A program made the position numbers and the translations under genes. From assembly GCF_947507565.1 (NCBI RefSeq), contig NC_089177.1, positions 558,001 through 622,000 on the forward strand: DNA of 64,000 nt, written 5' to 3'. Below are positions 1 through 11,720 of the stretch, in pieces. This stretch comes from Oscarella lobularis. Taxonomy: Eukaryota > Porifera > Homoscleromorpha > Homosclerophorida > Oscarellidae. Under the pieces are notes generated by a model that was given only the letters and a program-made list of their open reading frames with translations, was not told the DNA's origin and ran no database searches. Every line of letters begins with the position of its first letter. Positions within the stretch are counted from its first letter, which is position 1.

Positions 1-214
1 ACAATTTCTTGAAGCGCGTGACGAATATTACTACTTGTAGTCTATAAGCTTCCTTACACAACGGAAAACACTAGTGAAGGCGCTTTCTTACCAGCTGAGT
101 CAAGTCAAATTCGCTTTGGGGAAGCAAAAAGTAGACGATCGACGGAAGGGTCGCTAAGGTAAGCACAAATGCACAGATTCCCAGAGCGACGATCCTGAGC
201 GTGATTAATTCCAT
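1..214 (-). CDS. Class-F-like 7TM receptor, 5' part only (tandem paralogue)
   Basis: Only the first exon (92-214, 41 codons from ATG at 214) and probably the first bases of exon 2 (1-41, after a 50-base intron with GTAAG donor and TATAG acceptor) lie in the window; the rest is off the left edge. Exon 1 encodes a hydrophobic signal-anchor segment beginning MELITLRIVALG and ending FDLTQL, then the donor. It has exactly the same length, ending and splice phase as exon 1 of the receptor gene at 504-2403 (MKLIALKLIAAG ... FNFTQL), so I read it as a tandem duplicate. Function is inferred only from that paralogue. The exon 2 fragment, with a Ser-Ser-Asn and Leu-Gln-Glu, is compatible with the paralogue's exon 2 but too short to prove. 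Confidence 0.65.
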
Positions 215-503
215 GCGGAAGTCTACTGCCAAGGATGATAAGCATGCGCATATAAATATACCCTGCCTCCAGAAAAAACTTCCTTGCCTTTCATCGCTCT
301 CGTGTTTTGCAAGAGTTGATTATGCCGAGCCAGCAAACAAAAGTTCATACCTATTCGTCCACTGATTTTATCCTCCAGCGAAGTTTGAAATCGTGTTAAA
401 ATTATTCAATGTGTACCTAAGATGATAACACAGTAAAAATTCAATGTACGATTACACCTTTTTATGAGTTGACTCTTTGAGCGATAAGTAGTCACATCGT
501 CAA

Positions 504-2403
504 TTACATATCTCCGCGTCTGTCTGCTTTTGAAGACTTGTATGAAGTCAATTCGGTCTCTTCGTTTCTCCGTTGACTGCACTTTGCAACTACGTTCTTC
601 CAAAATTCTCGAAAATCTTTGGCAGTGCAAAAGAAAACAATTTGACTAACGATTGCAACGATCACACTTAGTCGGTAGATTAGGATATGAACAAATTGCA
701 AATTTTGAAGCAGTTCTTTTTGAGAGCAGTCTTTGTCCGGATGAAGAAAAACGCACGTAACGTAATCCAAGACAACCTTTTCCAAATCCATTTCAGCTAT
801 GACGTAGGAACCGATGATGTAGTCAACAAGGAAAGTGACTGCCACGACAAATAGTATGATTTGATGAACGAGAAACCGACGCTCAATCAATTCCAATTGA
901 CGCACACCAGACGCTTGCATTGCCTTTCCTCCTTCAGCCAATAAGGCTCTTCTTTCGATGACCTGAAAATAAACATTACGACTTGTCATCACAGAGAAAA
1001 AAAGACGGAACCCTTTTCTTCAGTGTATACAGAACGTGAGTTGCACATAAACCTGTCACTGCAGTGCCGAGCTGCTGTGCCAAAATAAAAGAATAGTACC
1101 CAAGTGACATATTGACGTCGGGACAAATGAAACATAAATAAGGGTTTCCGTACGCTTTAGCACCTTGGCTCCAGTAAGGGACGAGAGTGAAAACCGCTGC
1201 CGTTCCCCAAACAACGGCTGCTTCAATAGCGTGTATTCTATTCTTGTAATCGGCAAAGAGATCGCTTCGTAAGAGCACAATCGCAATCCAAAGGTTGACG
1301 AAGCCCACGGATAACCATAGAATAGCGGATACGTAGGCAAATGTGTGAAACATGGCTGAAAGAGGAGACTAGCTAACGGACGTCGTTCCAAAAAATAATA
1401 ATAATCCTACCGAATACAATTGAATAGGGACACTTTTCTGATGCTACGTGAACGGCTTCTAAGAGATCGATTTTGCCGCAACAGATTGCGCTTTGACGAC
1501 CAACAAGTCGCCCGACTGCTTCGACAAAAACTAAAACACATTTTATTTATCAATCACAAGAAGGACTCCTTTAGTACTTGGAAAGATGGTCGAGAGCGTT
1601 AGATACCAGGCGACAGCAACGTGAGGAAACTTTCGCCTATAACAACGACATCATTCTTAGGAATAGCATTTGATAATTCCTTAGTATTAGTACGTTTTCA
1701 TTGCGAGAATTGCCACTGATATAGTGACAATGGTAACGGTTCCAAGAACCAATTCAATTCCAAAGAAGGCTCTATTGATCAACTCTCTAGCTCCAGTGAG
1801 AAAATTCCAGTCGGGACATGACAAATAGCAACACTGCTTGTCTTCGTTTGGAGACAAGTCCCTGTGGCAGATCAGTTCATCTGCAATAGAAAGAATTAGG
1901 ACGGAGCTTACACCTTTTTTTTCTTACTAACGTTCGTCTAGGCTCAGTGGCGACGAAACGAGCGCGTAGAGATCAAGCAGCTGGGATGTCGACACGCTGA
2001 TATTTCGAAAAGGCGGCCATTCAGCGATATCTAGGATGCTCATGGCTTTTTGAAGAGTCAGCGGAGACAAATCGATTGTTTCGCCAATAGAAGCTAAGAG
2101 TGCTGAAATGGGCAGAACAGCAGCTCCAGCACCGGTTGACGTAATCTCCACGGTTTCAAGAAGTGCTGAAACGTTGACAGAAATAGTGACGTCACAGCTG
2201 GAATTTCCCTACAGCAATAAAAAATTCGATGTTTGCAGTCGGAGCGATGCGCAGCGGCACGGCGAAGTCGCTGCACTTACGAGTTGAGTAAAGTTGAAGT
2301 CGCTTCGGCGAAGTATGAAGTGAAGGATCGACGGAAAAACTGCCGCAGCAACTACGAACGCTGCAAATCCCGCGGCAATGAGTTTGAGCGCGATCAACTT
2401 CAT
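504..2403 (-). CDS. Frizzled/Smoothened-class (class F-like) 7TM receptor lacking a cysteine-rich domain
   Basis: Seven exons (2281-2403, 1932-2208, 1694-1880, 1578-1636, 1411-1530, 1012-1355, 504-962) join with consistent phases into 522 codons plus stop. The N-terminus is a signal segment; about 100 ectodomain residues follow with several N-glycosylation sequons and a small Cys cluster, but no ten-Cys Frizzled CRD. The membrane part follows the class F pattern: a helix beginning FFGIELVLG, then a KFPHVAVAW block in the place of the Frizzled YPERPIIFL block, then CPYSIVF before a helix with LWLSVGFVNLW (compare the Frizzled helix-3 WWVILSLTWF). The C-tail is short and lacks the KTxxxW Dishevelled motif. 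It probably sits in the plasma membrane; ligand and coupling are unknown. The alternative is another divergent GPCR family. Confidence 0.6.
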
Positions 2404-2648
2404 CCGCAGCCCGCAAACGTAGCGTACGTTCTAATGGCACACCCACTGTAAGACATTCCGCTAGCACAGAGCGTTTTTCAAGCCAGAGCACTCATTTTGG
2501 CGTGAATTTCAACAACTAGGACCGTTCTTTATAAGAATAGTGCACGTTCTCTCTTCCAACGGGGTCAGAGGAACCACACGCCTTTATACGGGGAGTCGAA
2601 ACCTGATGCTGGCCCGTATACGAGTGCAGTTTGATTTTGTTTTCTTCG
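2404..2648. promoter_or_regulatory. Divergent intergenic region between the receptor and the C19orf44-like gene
   Basis: These 245 bases separate two start codons on opposite strands, so both promoters must lie here. AT-rich TATA-like strings (TTTATAAG near 2530, TTTATACG near 2582) are visible. No other element is recognised. Confidence 0.4.
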
Positions 2649-3893
2649 ATGAAGCGCACGTCTTCGCGAACTTCTTTAGATGGTAGGAGTGGCAGAGGAA
2701 CAGCTCGATTACAATTGGGTCGAAATTACGCCTCTACGGGTGATTTGGACGACGGCGAAGATGATTTGGCTCGGTACACAAGCGCTCTAGGCCGAAGAGT
2801 GCGCCCAAAAACGCAGCCTCAGCAACTCGACTGGTCTAAAATGCTAGATGAACAAAAGAAGGAAGGCGAAACGCTAGAGAAAGCCACAATATCTGACCGT
2901 TTCAGCATCAGCTTTAGTAGCAGCGAAAGCAGTGGCGAAAGCAGTAGTACTGAAGATAGCTCATCGTTCAATTACACCAGTAAAGTGAAAGGAGTGGACG
3001 AATTGAGCGCCGTCATCAAAGATACAGAGATCACCGAAGAAGGCTTTGATTCGGATACTGGTGATGACAAGGACGATAGTCTTTCGTCTGAAAGGCTGAA
3101 CGTTGTCATGTCCATTGACGAACTAAGTCCTGCAGTTGAGAACAGAGCTGAAGATGGTCAGAAGGAAGACGTAAAAATAAATAATAAGGTGCCGTCTCTG
3201 TTCGGTGCTACAAGAGCTCTTGTGGAAGAGTCCGACGTTGAGGAAATAATCAGTGACGTATCTCCATCAAGAGGCGTCGATACAGAGGAAAAGGAAGGCA
3301 GCGATGACGCGTCTTTGTCAAGAGCTGTTGAGAAGGAAGACGGCGATGATTACTATTCGGACTCTTTTACGAACGATTCATCGTCACCTGAGCCAAGTCG
3401 CATAACAGAAGATAGAACAAACGACGACGACGATGAAACGGATGAGAGATCTGATTCTTACAGAGATTCGGATGAAACTGAATCGGATGCAGAAGACCTA
3501 AGCCAAGATGACGACGAGGCGTCTTTCGCGTCAGAAACCAAAGCCGCAGACGAGGAAAAAGACGCTCAACCTAAATCCCAAAGCGAGTTTGTTGATATTG
3601 GAATTCAAGCAACCGCGGCGTTACCTCCCTTCGCATCCACCTCGTCTTCCCCGTTCGTTTCTTCCTTGACCGTCGATCCCGTCGTTCTTGACGCTCTCGT
3701 CAATTATTCGCCCTCCATGCTGGCGGTGCACAGCATGACCAAAGAGCAGCTCGAATCCATTCGCACGTTCACCGGTCGTTCGCTGAAATCATTCGAAACG
3801 TTCGCTCCCCAACCCACCTATCACTATACAACACTGAACGAGACTAAGCAATACATAAAGAAGCGCAAACGGAAAGTAATGAAGAACTCTTAA
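2649..3893 (+). CDS. Acidic Ser-rich protein with C19orf44-like (DUF4614-type) C-terminus
   Basis: A single open exon of 414 codons from ATG at 2649; an in-frame extension upstream has no ATG. The first 70 residues are basic and Ser/Arg-rich. Residues about 75-310 are strongly acidic and Ser-rich, low complexity and probably disordered, with runs of Asp/Glu and Ser. The last 90 residues are compact: a VDIGIQ motif, then a NYSPSMLAV segment, a helix around MTKEQLESIR, and a YHYTTLNETKQYI motif before a basic end. That tail resembles my recollection of the uncharacterised human C19orf44 family domain. No catalytic motif is seen, so no function is proposed. An AATAAA signal follows at 3928. The gene converges on FANCI. 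Confidence 0.55.
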   Translation: MKRTSSRTSLDGRSGRGTARLQLGRNYASTGDLDDGEDDLARYTSALGRRVRPKTQPQQLDWSKMLDEQKKEGETLEKATISDRFSISFSSSESSGESSSTEDSSSFNYTSKVKGVDELSAVIKDTEITEEGFDSDTGDDKDDSLSSERLNVVMSIDELSPAVENRAEDGQKEDVKINNKVPSLFGATRALVEESDVEEIISDVSPSRGVDTEEKEGSDDASLSRAVEKEDGDDYYSDSFTNDSSSPEPSRITEDRTNDDDDETDERSDSYRDSDETESDAEDLSQDDDEASFASETKAADEEKDAQPKSQSEFVDIGIQATAALPPFASTSSSPFVSSLTVDPVVLDALVNYSPSMLAVHSMTKEQLESIRTFTGRSLKSFETFAPQPTYHYTTLNETKQYIKKRKRKVMKNS

Positions 3894-3927
3894 GTATAGA
3901 TACTGTATATAGTGTACGTACTTTGCT

Positions 3928-3933
3928 AATAAA
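3928..3933 (+). other. Polyadenylation signal AATAAA
   Basis: Canonical hexamer 35 bases after the stop codon of the C19orf44-like gene. Confidence 0.6.
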
Positions 3934-4109
3934 CTGTAGTTGTCTTTGGTCTTTTTAAAACGATGGGCTTTGGCTTGCCTTGTGACGTTTTGATGCCGTC
4001 GTTTGTGCGCGATCGCGTTGCTTTTTCCTGCCTCTTGCCTGAGGAACAGAGGAGGGTTGAGTGGCCGCGTCATCTCCCCGTGTCGTCTGGGGAAAGACTA
4101 AGTTATACA

Positions 4110-7100
4110 TTAATGGCTATACTCGTCAATTACGTCTTGATTCTCGTCTAGATCAAGCTCCTGTTCTTGCTGATTAAGAGCCTGCTCGAGGGTCGTTGTA
4201 TTGATGCGAAAATCGCGAGCAGTACTTCGTTTGAAATGCTCCATAAGATTAGTCTGCAGCGAATCAACCGGCTTTCGTCAGGAAAAAAGCAACTCATTAA
4301 AGCGTCACCTTAGATTTAGACGATAGCTGAATTAGAAATTTTTCGTATTGCTCCACGCTGTATATAAGGTTGGGGATTATTCGGGTTTCTCTCATCACAC
4401 GTCCACGTTGAGGTGCTTTCATTTTTTTATTCTTTCCTTTATGGGAGTCGGGATCGCGCGACTCTGCCGCCTACAGCGCACTGAAACCCCCACTCCACCC
4501 CAAAAGTGGACAAGACAAACCTGTATATACGTAATAAGTCCGTAGACTTGCGGCTGCAGGTGAGTCGCGCTTAGTTTCACCTAAAGGAGCAATAGAAAGT
4601 CAGCGGGAAAAAATGCCTTGATCCGTTGCCGACCAATTTTTCAAACTGCGTAGGCAACTCGCTCACATGCTGAGTATACAACATGAGGCACTGCAAAAAA
4701 GGCTTATATGTATAGGATGTATAAGAGAGATCGGTCGGAACCAACGTATTTCGTCGTTGAGCCGAGCGACGCGTAGACTTTCGTCAAAATCTAAAGTAGC
4801 GCATTTTCAGATAGGTCAAAGGCCAGCCTCAGCCCTGGCTGCGCACCTTCAGGAGAGACTCCGTGCAAGGACCGAGCGGTAAAGCGGATTGGGTCATTTC
4901 GTGAAGACTCACAACTATTCCACCCAATCTTATGCAAACAGCACTTTCCATTGTTTCTCGCTTATCCTCTAGTTCATCTTAATTTAAAAATTAATTAGAT
5001 GAGCGTTTACTATTGCGTTTGTTATGGAGAAGACCCTGCCTTTTGATTTTAAAAGAGATTTTAGTTTACCAAGTGCCCAATCCACCTCGTTGACTACGCC
5101 GTCTAAGTAAGTGATAACAGCCAACTACGAGTAAGCTACTTAATTATTTTGCGCAACTATTTGCTTCGCACTGCCTACCGCAATTGTCGGAGCTGCTGAC
5201 GGCGTCACAAGTGAAAGATGAGTGCGATCTTCCACATCAACGTCCTGCAGAACAACGTAAATAAAAGACAGGTTTTTTTTTTAAATAGCATGAGTTATCG
5301 ACCTCGTCTATGTCTCCCAGCTGACTGTGGATGTCCTGGGCGACTTTGCGAACCTGAAAAACAACAGGCAAATGAAAAATGACCCAAGGAGACGAACAAC
5401 TTACTACGGAAGTGCCGGACTTCTCCTGATGGGTCGTGCTCAATAGCAGATTAAGGACAACTTTGACGAGACTTGAATCCTCTAAAAAACCTTCAGGCAA
5501 TTCAAATTCCATACTTCTAACCAACCTAAAGTAAATTCCGTGCAGAACTTTTGAAACCACGCTTGAACTTGAGCCAACTGCAATCGTACACTAATAGGCA
5601 TTCAATCCTAAGGCGTGGTGCACTCGCCTCGCGACCTTCTTTCTCCAATTTATCAGCCAACGTTCCGACGAGATTTACCATCAACTGAACCTCCTTTCCA
5701 TGACGGCCTCCCTCGTCGCCACCGCGTACAAACCCCAGTATTATTTTCTACGGTAGCGTCACTGCACCTGCACCTGCACTGCTACGTTTCCCTACCTGAA
5801 AGTTCCTGATAAGCCTGATTATTTTTTGCTGAAAGTCGGGTGCGTCTGATACAGCAGAAGCGGTGAGAAAATCCTCGAGTTGGCGTGGAAAGTGAATGCA
5901 GATAGCGCTAACTAGGTCACAGTATCCTTCAAGTGCCAATAGGCTCAGTGACTTCTCCTGTAAAGTCATTGTATATAGCTAATACTCCTTTTACTTCTAC
6001 ATGCCTTTTCTCTTAGTTCTGAGACAATTTCGTCAGGGTCTGTGAGAAAATTGCATAAACTCCTAGAAAATGTATATAAAACAATGATGAAAGAATAAAT
6101 ATCTTACCTTCCCAGTAGACAGCATTGTTTGAAAATGCTTCGAGAGCCAAGCGATGACGCCTCTTCAGGAAAGCCAGTGGAACGAATCTGAAAAGGAAGT
6201 GCTTGCTCCTATAGACATTAAAAAGAGATCCCTGGTACCTGTTTAATGCTACTAGCTGCCGCTCCCATTATGTGAATCACGAATGGGGCAGACTCTCTGA
6301 GCAATGACAACGACTGATGATGACTAGGCAATCGATCACTTTTGAAAAAGCAAATCACGCACAGAGTACAGTACAGCAAGCCCATCAATCTCACCAGAAC
6401 AAAGCATTGAGAAGAGCAGCCACAGAATTCAAAGAAAGAAGAGTAGAAGGCGCAGGTAGTGTTTTCGGCGCAGCAGTCGGCCGTCCTTTTTTCCCTACTG
6501 CAAGTCAAAGAGCAGAAGCTCGAAAAAACACAAGCAGCGCACCTCCTCCAGGCGGCTTCGCTTTCAGCGTCGCTGCAAGCGTCTGGTATCGACAGAAAAG
6601 CTGAAGCATCGTCTCCGACGATTGAACGGAAAAGTCGCCGCTTACGAACGAAAACTCCAACAAAGCCTGTTTACCGAGAACGCTAGTCGTGAAATGAAAC
6701 GCGTCCCAGAGACCCTCCCCACTTCGTATATGCCCAACAGCTGGTGCCCAAAGAATAAATTCGTCGCGCCCGTTTCAGAAGCAGGCGAAAAGTCGGAAGT
6801 CTTATCCTAAGTCCTCAAGTCAAAATGATTTCATTTGACATCCCATACTGTACCCACCAATCCTAAATCTTCCAATTCGCATTTCATAAGGCGTTTCGTC
6901 AAAGAAACGACGACCTTTCGACAGGCATCGACATTTGCGTCGCCAAACGTTCCTATAATAACAAACCAATCTAAATCGCGATTTTTCGTGAAAAGACGGC
7001 GATGCCTTCTTCGTCCCCCTCGTCAGAATCGTTCTCTTGGAAATACTGAACCAAGCACGTCAGAAAGCAGCTGAGCAGTTGAGCCTAAACATCTCAAGTC

Positions 7101-10100
7101 CTATTAGTTTGCAAGATCTTCTATCTCGATCACCAATGGCTCAATAAACTTCAGTTCTTTCCCGTCCTTTGAAACGCAAGAGGCCAGTTTAAGAGGAAGC
7201 GGTACGTCTTCGTTTGGCTCGTAGTATCGTCGAAACTTAATAATAAAAAAGATCTCTATATCCACTTGGAAAAAAGAAGAATTCAAGTAAAATTACGTGC
7301 TGTAGAAGAAGTTGCAAAACCGCTGGGCCAAGCTGAGAATTCACTTTGGCTACGCTGTCAATGCCCTTTAGAATCAAAAGTCACAGACACTAGCAATCGG
7401 AATTGCGATCAAACATACCGCATAAAATACTTTTCTGACGTCACTTTGATGAGTGAAGCATCGCCTCAAAATGCCTAGTACTTCTAAGCAAAGCGTCTCG
7501 TTTCCAGCGCTGTTGCTAGTCTGATGTACATCAGCAGCCACCTTTAGTGAGAAAGATCGCGCAAAGTCAACTCTGGGGTTTTCTGCAGTACCTGGCTCAA
7601 AGAGAGCGAAGCGGAATACTGTGACAATTGACTACTGGGAGGAGCCGAGCCAATCAGCTACATACAGCACAAGAAATAGATCATAGTACACGTAAATAAA
7701 CAGCAGCTGCGTGTACCTTGAATTTTTCTAGTATGATCAGATACCCCATAACGGCTATCTTCCTTGCATCGCTTTGCCTTCATATTTCAGTAACGGTCAA
7801 TATTCTATTGCGGTCATTTAGTATCTTACCTGGCAAAAAGAGATTTTCTAAGCACAAGCATAAGGGAATCTCTTAAGTTTGTACTGAACTTCAGGAGTGG
7901 CTTAGAGGAAACAATCATTACGTACTACCGTTGATTTTTTTGTTCCTCTAGCATTACTTCGATTGCTTTTAAAAAGGCTCTGGCTGTGTGAACCGGGAGA
8001 AGTGCCAAATGATCAAACGTTTCCCTAATCTAAAAGACGACTTCCCCCATCATCATCCACGTCAAAGAGATGCGTCGTTTCACCTTTGATATCGAGCCTA
8101 GCAGAAACTGGGGAGCAGACTCGACCAACGAGGCAAGCAAGTCTACAGTATTACAAACAAAAATGAGATCAAAGCCTTTTCTTCAGAAGTACAAAAGAAC
8201 GAGAAATTTATTACTATCGTACCCAAAAACGGTTTGACTGAATGGGCGGCTCCAGAAATGATTCGATTCATAGCCAATTCAAGAATATCGCCGCGTACGA
8301 TATCCTGTGTCTAAAAAAAGAGACGTTGCACAGAAATCTATCTCACAAGGCCATCAAAACTTCACTTTAAACGTCTCTAGAAGCAATTTCGAACCAAGAG
8401 AGCACGCTCGCTCTGAAGCAGAGGAGCGAAGGGAGGAGATTGCTCGCTCTAGAAAGATCGTCGTTTTGAAGATAAAGTGTTCCCTTGAAGGGGAATTATA
8501 CTTTTACCTGCAGTCGGTTTTGCATTGAAACTGTCCATGAGAAGAAAGCCAAATTGAATCAGACCCTGACTGACATAGTCCCAGCCAAAGCGACTGCTCA
8601 CCCAAAAAAATTCAAAAGAAAACTAAAAATGACACGGACCTAACCTATTTTGAACCGCTTCCAAAAGCAATGCCTCGATGTCCTTCGGAGGAAAGAAATT
8701 CTCTACCAAAGTTACTTAGCCAGAGATCGATTCATACGCCGATCTTCGTACCTTGTATCCACTTCGATGTCCTATACTTATCCTTGTCTTTGAAGCATGT
8801 CGTGACGGCAGCCTTGAGACAATCAAATATCTGCACGTAAGAGAAACGCTATGGGAAGTTTCTTTCCAATTATAATTGGTGACGTGTACAGGTTCTTCGA
8901 AGTGTTGGATTTTGGCAATGGCGAGAGCGAGCGTGAAAGTGAACGGTGCCAAAGCAGCATCGCACGACTGCTGCTGACAAGTCTAGAAATTAACGTCGAA
9001 AAAATCTCCCACGGGTCGACGACCCCGTTTGATTTTTAAACCTTGAGATACTTGATGAACTCTCTACCTCTGTCCTATATAAGGACTAGCGTTATCATTT
9101 GCAACGTCTGTTGCTTCCACAATCACTTGCCTGGTCTTGTTTAATCGCGAATACGACGTGGAGAATGCAATTGCCTTCGGCGTGACGCAGTTGATCCACT
9201 GACAAAGCTGATACATCCACACTGTGAGATCAAAGTCAAGTTTCCCTGCAAAGTAGACGCATTTCTTCATGTGACTTACTCTGACGCCATTTCACTTCTG
9301 GCCTGTGAATCCATTGCCACAAAAAAGGCGGAAATTCCTTCAAAGACAAGTATCTTGTGTCCCTAATGAATCACTCATGTCGTTGGAGTCTCTGCTAATT
9401 ATAATTAATCTATTGGTCGTCCTACTTTCGACGAGAGAAGCAGAAGTTGATAGACCAGTGGCGAGACTTCATTAATGTCGACCTCCTTCAGCATTTGCAA
9501 CGCTTTTACGATGATAGCCTTCAGCTCGTCTGTCGATAAAGACACGTCCCTGATAGCACCAAAACGTCACAATATATAAGGTATGTCTTCAAACCCAACC
9601 CTACCTGAACATGGTAGCTAAATGAATTCCCGCTGTAGAACTCCAGTCGAGATTACAGACAATATCCAATAGGCGGCACTTGTATTCTTGCCCACTACAC
9701 TCAAGACAATCATCTAAATGGCAGATCTAATATACTACCCTATGGGGATAATAGTAATTATTCTTGCCCTGAACTGTGGGCACTTGACTAAGGTTGTTCA
9801 GAATTTTGGCGAACAGTTCAAGACTCCTAAGCAGATAATTCTTCCCTAAGCCCACTGTGTATCTAGTTTTCTCACCTTTTACACTTGCCTGTCTTGATAC
9901 CCTCAGTAAAGAAACGGGCCAGTTTGACTAACGAAGACGACGGCAACGAGTCCACCTAATCTCACAACATATATAAGTACGTATATATAACTACCTACCT
10001 AGTCTACCTCTTCAGTTAGAATTGCAGCGAGATTCGAAGCGATCTGAAGGGACAACGTTTTGAATTTTCTTACTAACGCGGTTTTTTCTTGCCTTTGGAT

Positions 10101-10455
10101 GAATTTCTTCGGTGTCTAAAAGCTCCGAGACGTAGCGGAATACCGCAATGCATCGGATCAAACTGTCGGGAAGATCGCGAGGCGAACCTAGATTTTTTCG
10201 TCAATAAAATGCCGAAATCTGGTCCTCGACGAGACGAGCCTTCAAATATGGCCCGTAAAAAAGCCGCGGGATCTCCCGAATCGTGTAGAACTCGTCGGCG
10301 AAGACGCTTTTCGATCTGGAGCGACGAGGAGAATGAGAATAGCGACAAAATCGGCGTTTTCGAGCTCCTACGTCGTCGATAGAAACTCGACTCGTCGCTT
10401 GACGTAATTCGGCTGTCTTTTTGCTTTCGTACAGGCGTACAAGGGAGACGTCCAT
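4110..10455 (-). CDS. FANCI: Fanconi anemia group I protein
   Basis: Multi-exon gene. FANCI pairs with FANCD2 as the ID2 clamp in interstrand cross-link repair in the nucleus. The start at 10455 ([19 protein letters not shown]) and an exon with [10 protein letters not shown] near 10230 match the family N-terminus. Middle blocks follow in order: [18 protein letters not shown] (8550-8605), [17 protein letters not shown] (7720-7770), [17 protein letters not shown] (7180-7240), [13 protein letters not shown] near 6870, and [12 protein letters not shown] near 5930. C-terminal blocks are [12 protein letters not shown] (about 5300), [14 protein letters not shown] (4855-4900) and [16 protein letters not shown] near 4220, ending at the stop 4110-4112. 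The codon at 7759-7761 encodes the lysine matching human Lys523, the monoubiquitination site. Introns are very short. Exons around 8000-8500 and 9300-9900 were not fully resolved. Confidence 0.93.
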
Positions 10456-10547
10456 GGTTGGAAAAACCCGTGGCGCGCGCGGAAAAGGCCCCGGATAACA
10501 GGTACCATATAAAGTAAGAAAAAATAACATTGTGATTGCACTAATCT

Positions 10548-11663
10548 TTAGACCGGTTCAATGTACGTAGAAGGAGCCCAGCCTTCTTTGTTGCCAATTT
10601 TTACGTACCACCAACCAGACTCACTCTTCTCCTCCACAGTGACAAACTGCCCGCCTTCAAAACTGAATCCATCGTCCGAGTAAGCAGCGACAGTTCGATA
10701 TCCAGAGCCGGTAGAAGGAGCACCGTTACTCACAGGCACACGGACAGACCGTTCGGGCTTCGCACTATCAGCCTTCTTACTTGATTCAAGATACGTCGAA
10801 GGGGCCCAACCCTCTTTTGTGCCAATTTTTATGAACCACCAACCGCTATCGTTCTTTTCAACAACCTCGACCGATTGACCGGCAGTGAAACCGATTTCTC
10901 CATCAGCGGCGACTGCGTAGTCGCCCGTCGTCACATACCCGCCGCCGGCTTCCTTGGAAACGGGCGGCTTCGATCGCTTGACGGGACTAGGCAAGATTTT
11001 CGTCTGCGCATCCTTTCGTTTCGTTGCCGGAGAATAGGAAGGACGAGCCGGTGGACTCTTTCCTCCCGACGACTTCTTTCCTTCCTTCAAATACGTTGAC
11101 GGCGCCCAGCCTTCGGACGATCCAAACCGAACGTACCACCAACCATTTTCATTCTTTTCTAGAAGACTGCCTTCTTCGTTCGCCTTGAAGCTCGCCTCGC
11201 CTTTTTCACCGACGTAGTCGCCGACCGCGTAAACCGAGACCGAGACTTCGCCACTCTTACGATCAACAGCAGTCGTCGTTTTACTACGTGGAACTTGTGC
11301 CGGCAACGGTGGATTTCTTTTCGCTGGTTTCGGAGGTCCGGCCGACAAAACTGACGCTAGTTTATTCGCTATCGGTTTCGCGGTTGCCGTCGCTGGTGCC
11401 GCCGTCGCTCGTCGAGGCACTCGCGGCGACGGTTTATTAGTGCTAGTGTCTCCAGCTGTCGTCTTCTTTTCCGGTAATTTCACTGGACCACGTTTAGGTC
11501 TCGGCGGCGACTTAGCTGTCGATTTGACCGCAACGTTCTTCTCATCCTTGTCGGGAAGAGATACAGGAGTGCGCTTCGGCACTGCAGGACTAATCACGGC
11601 CTTCTCGGTTTTCGTCGGTTTAATTGCCTCTCGCTTGGGCCTCGGAGGCGAAGGAGCTCCGGT

Positions 11664-11720
<57 letters not shown>

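Noticed and set aside
6317-6810. Overlapping plus-strand frames that look like a small basic protein
   Set aside because: The opposite strand carries well-matched FANCI exons (for example the [18 protein letters not shown] segment), so these are shadows.
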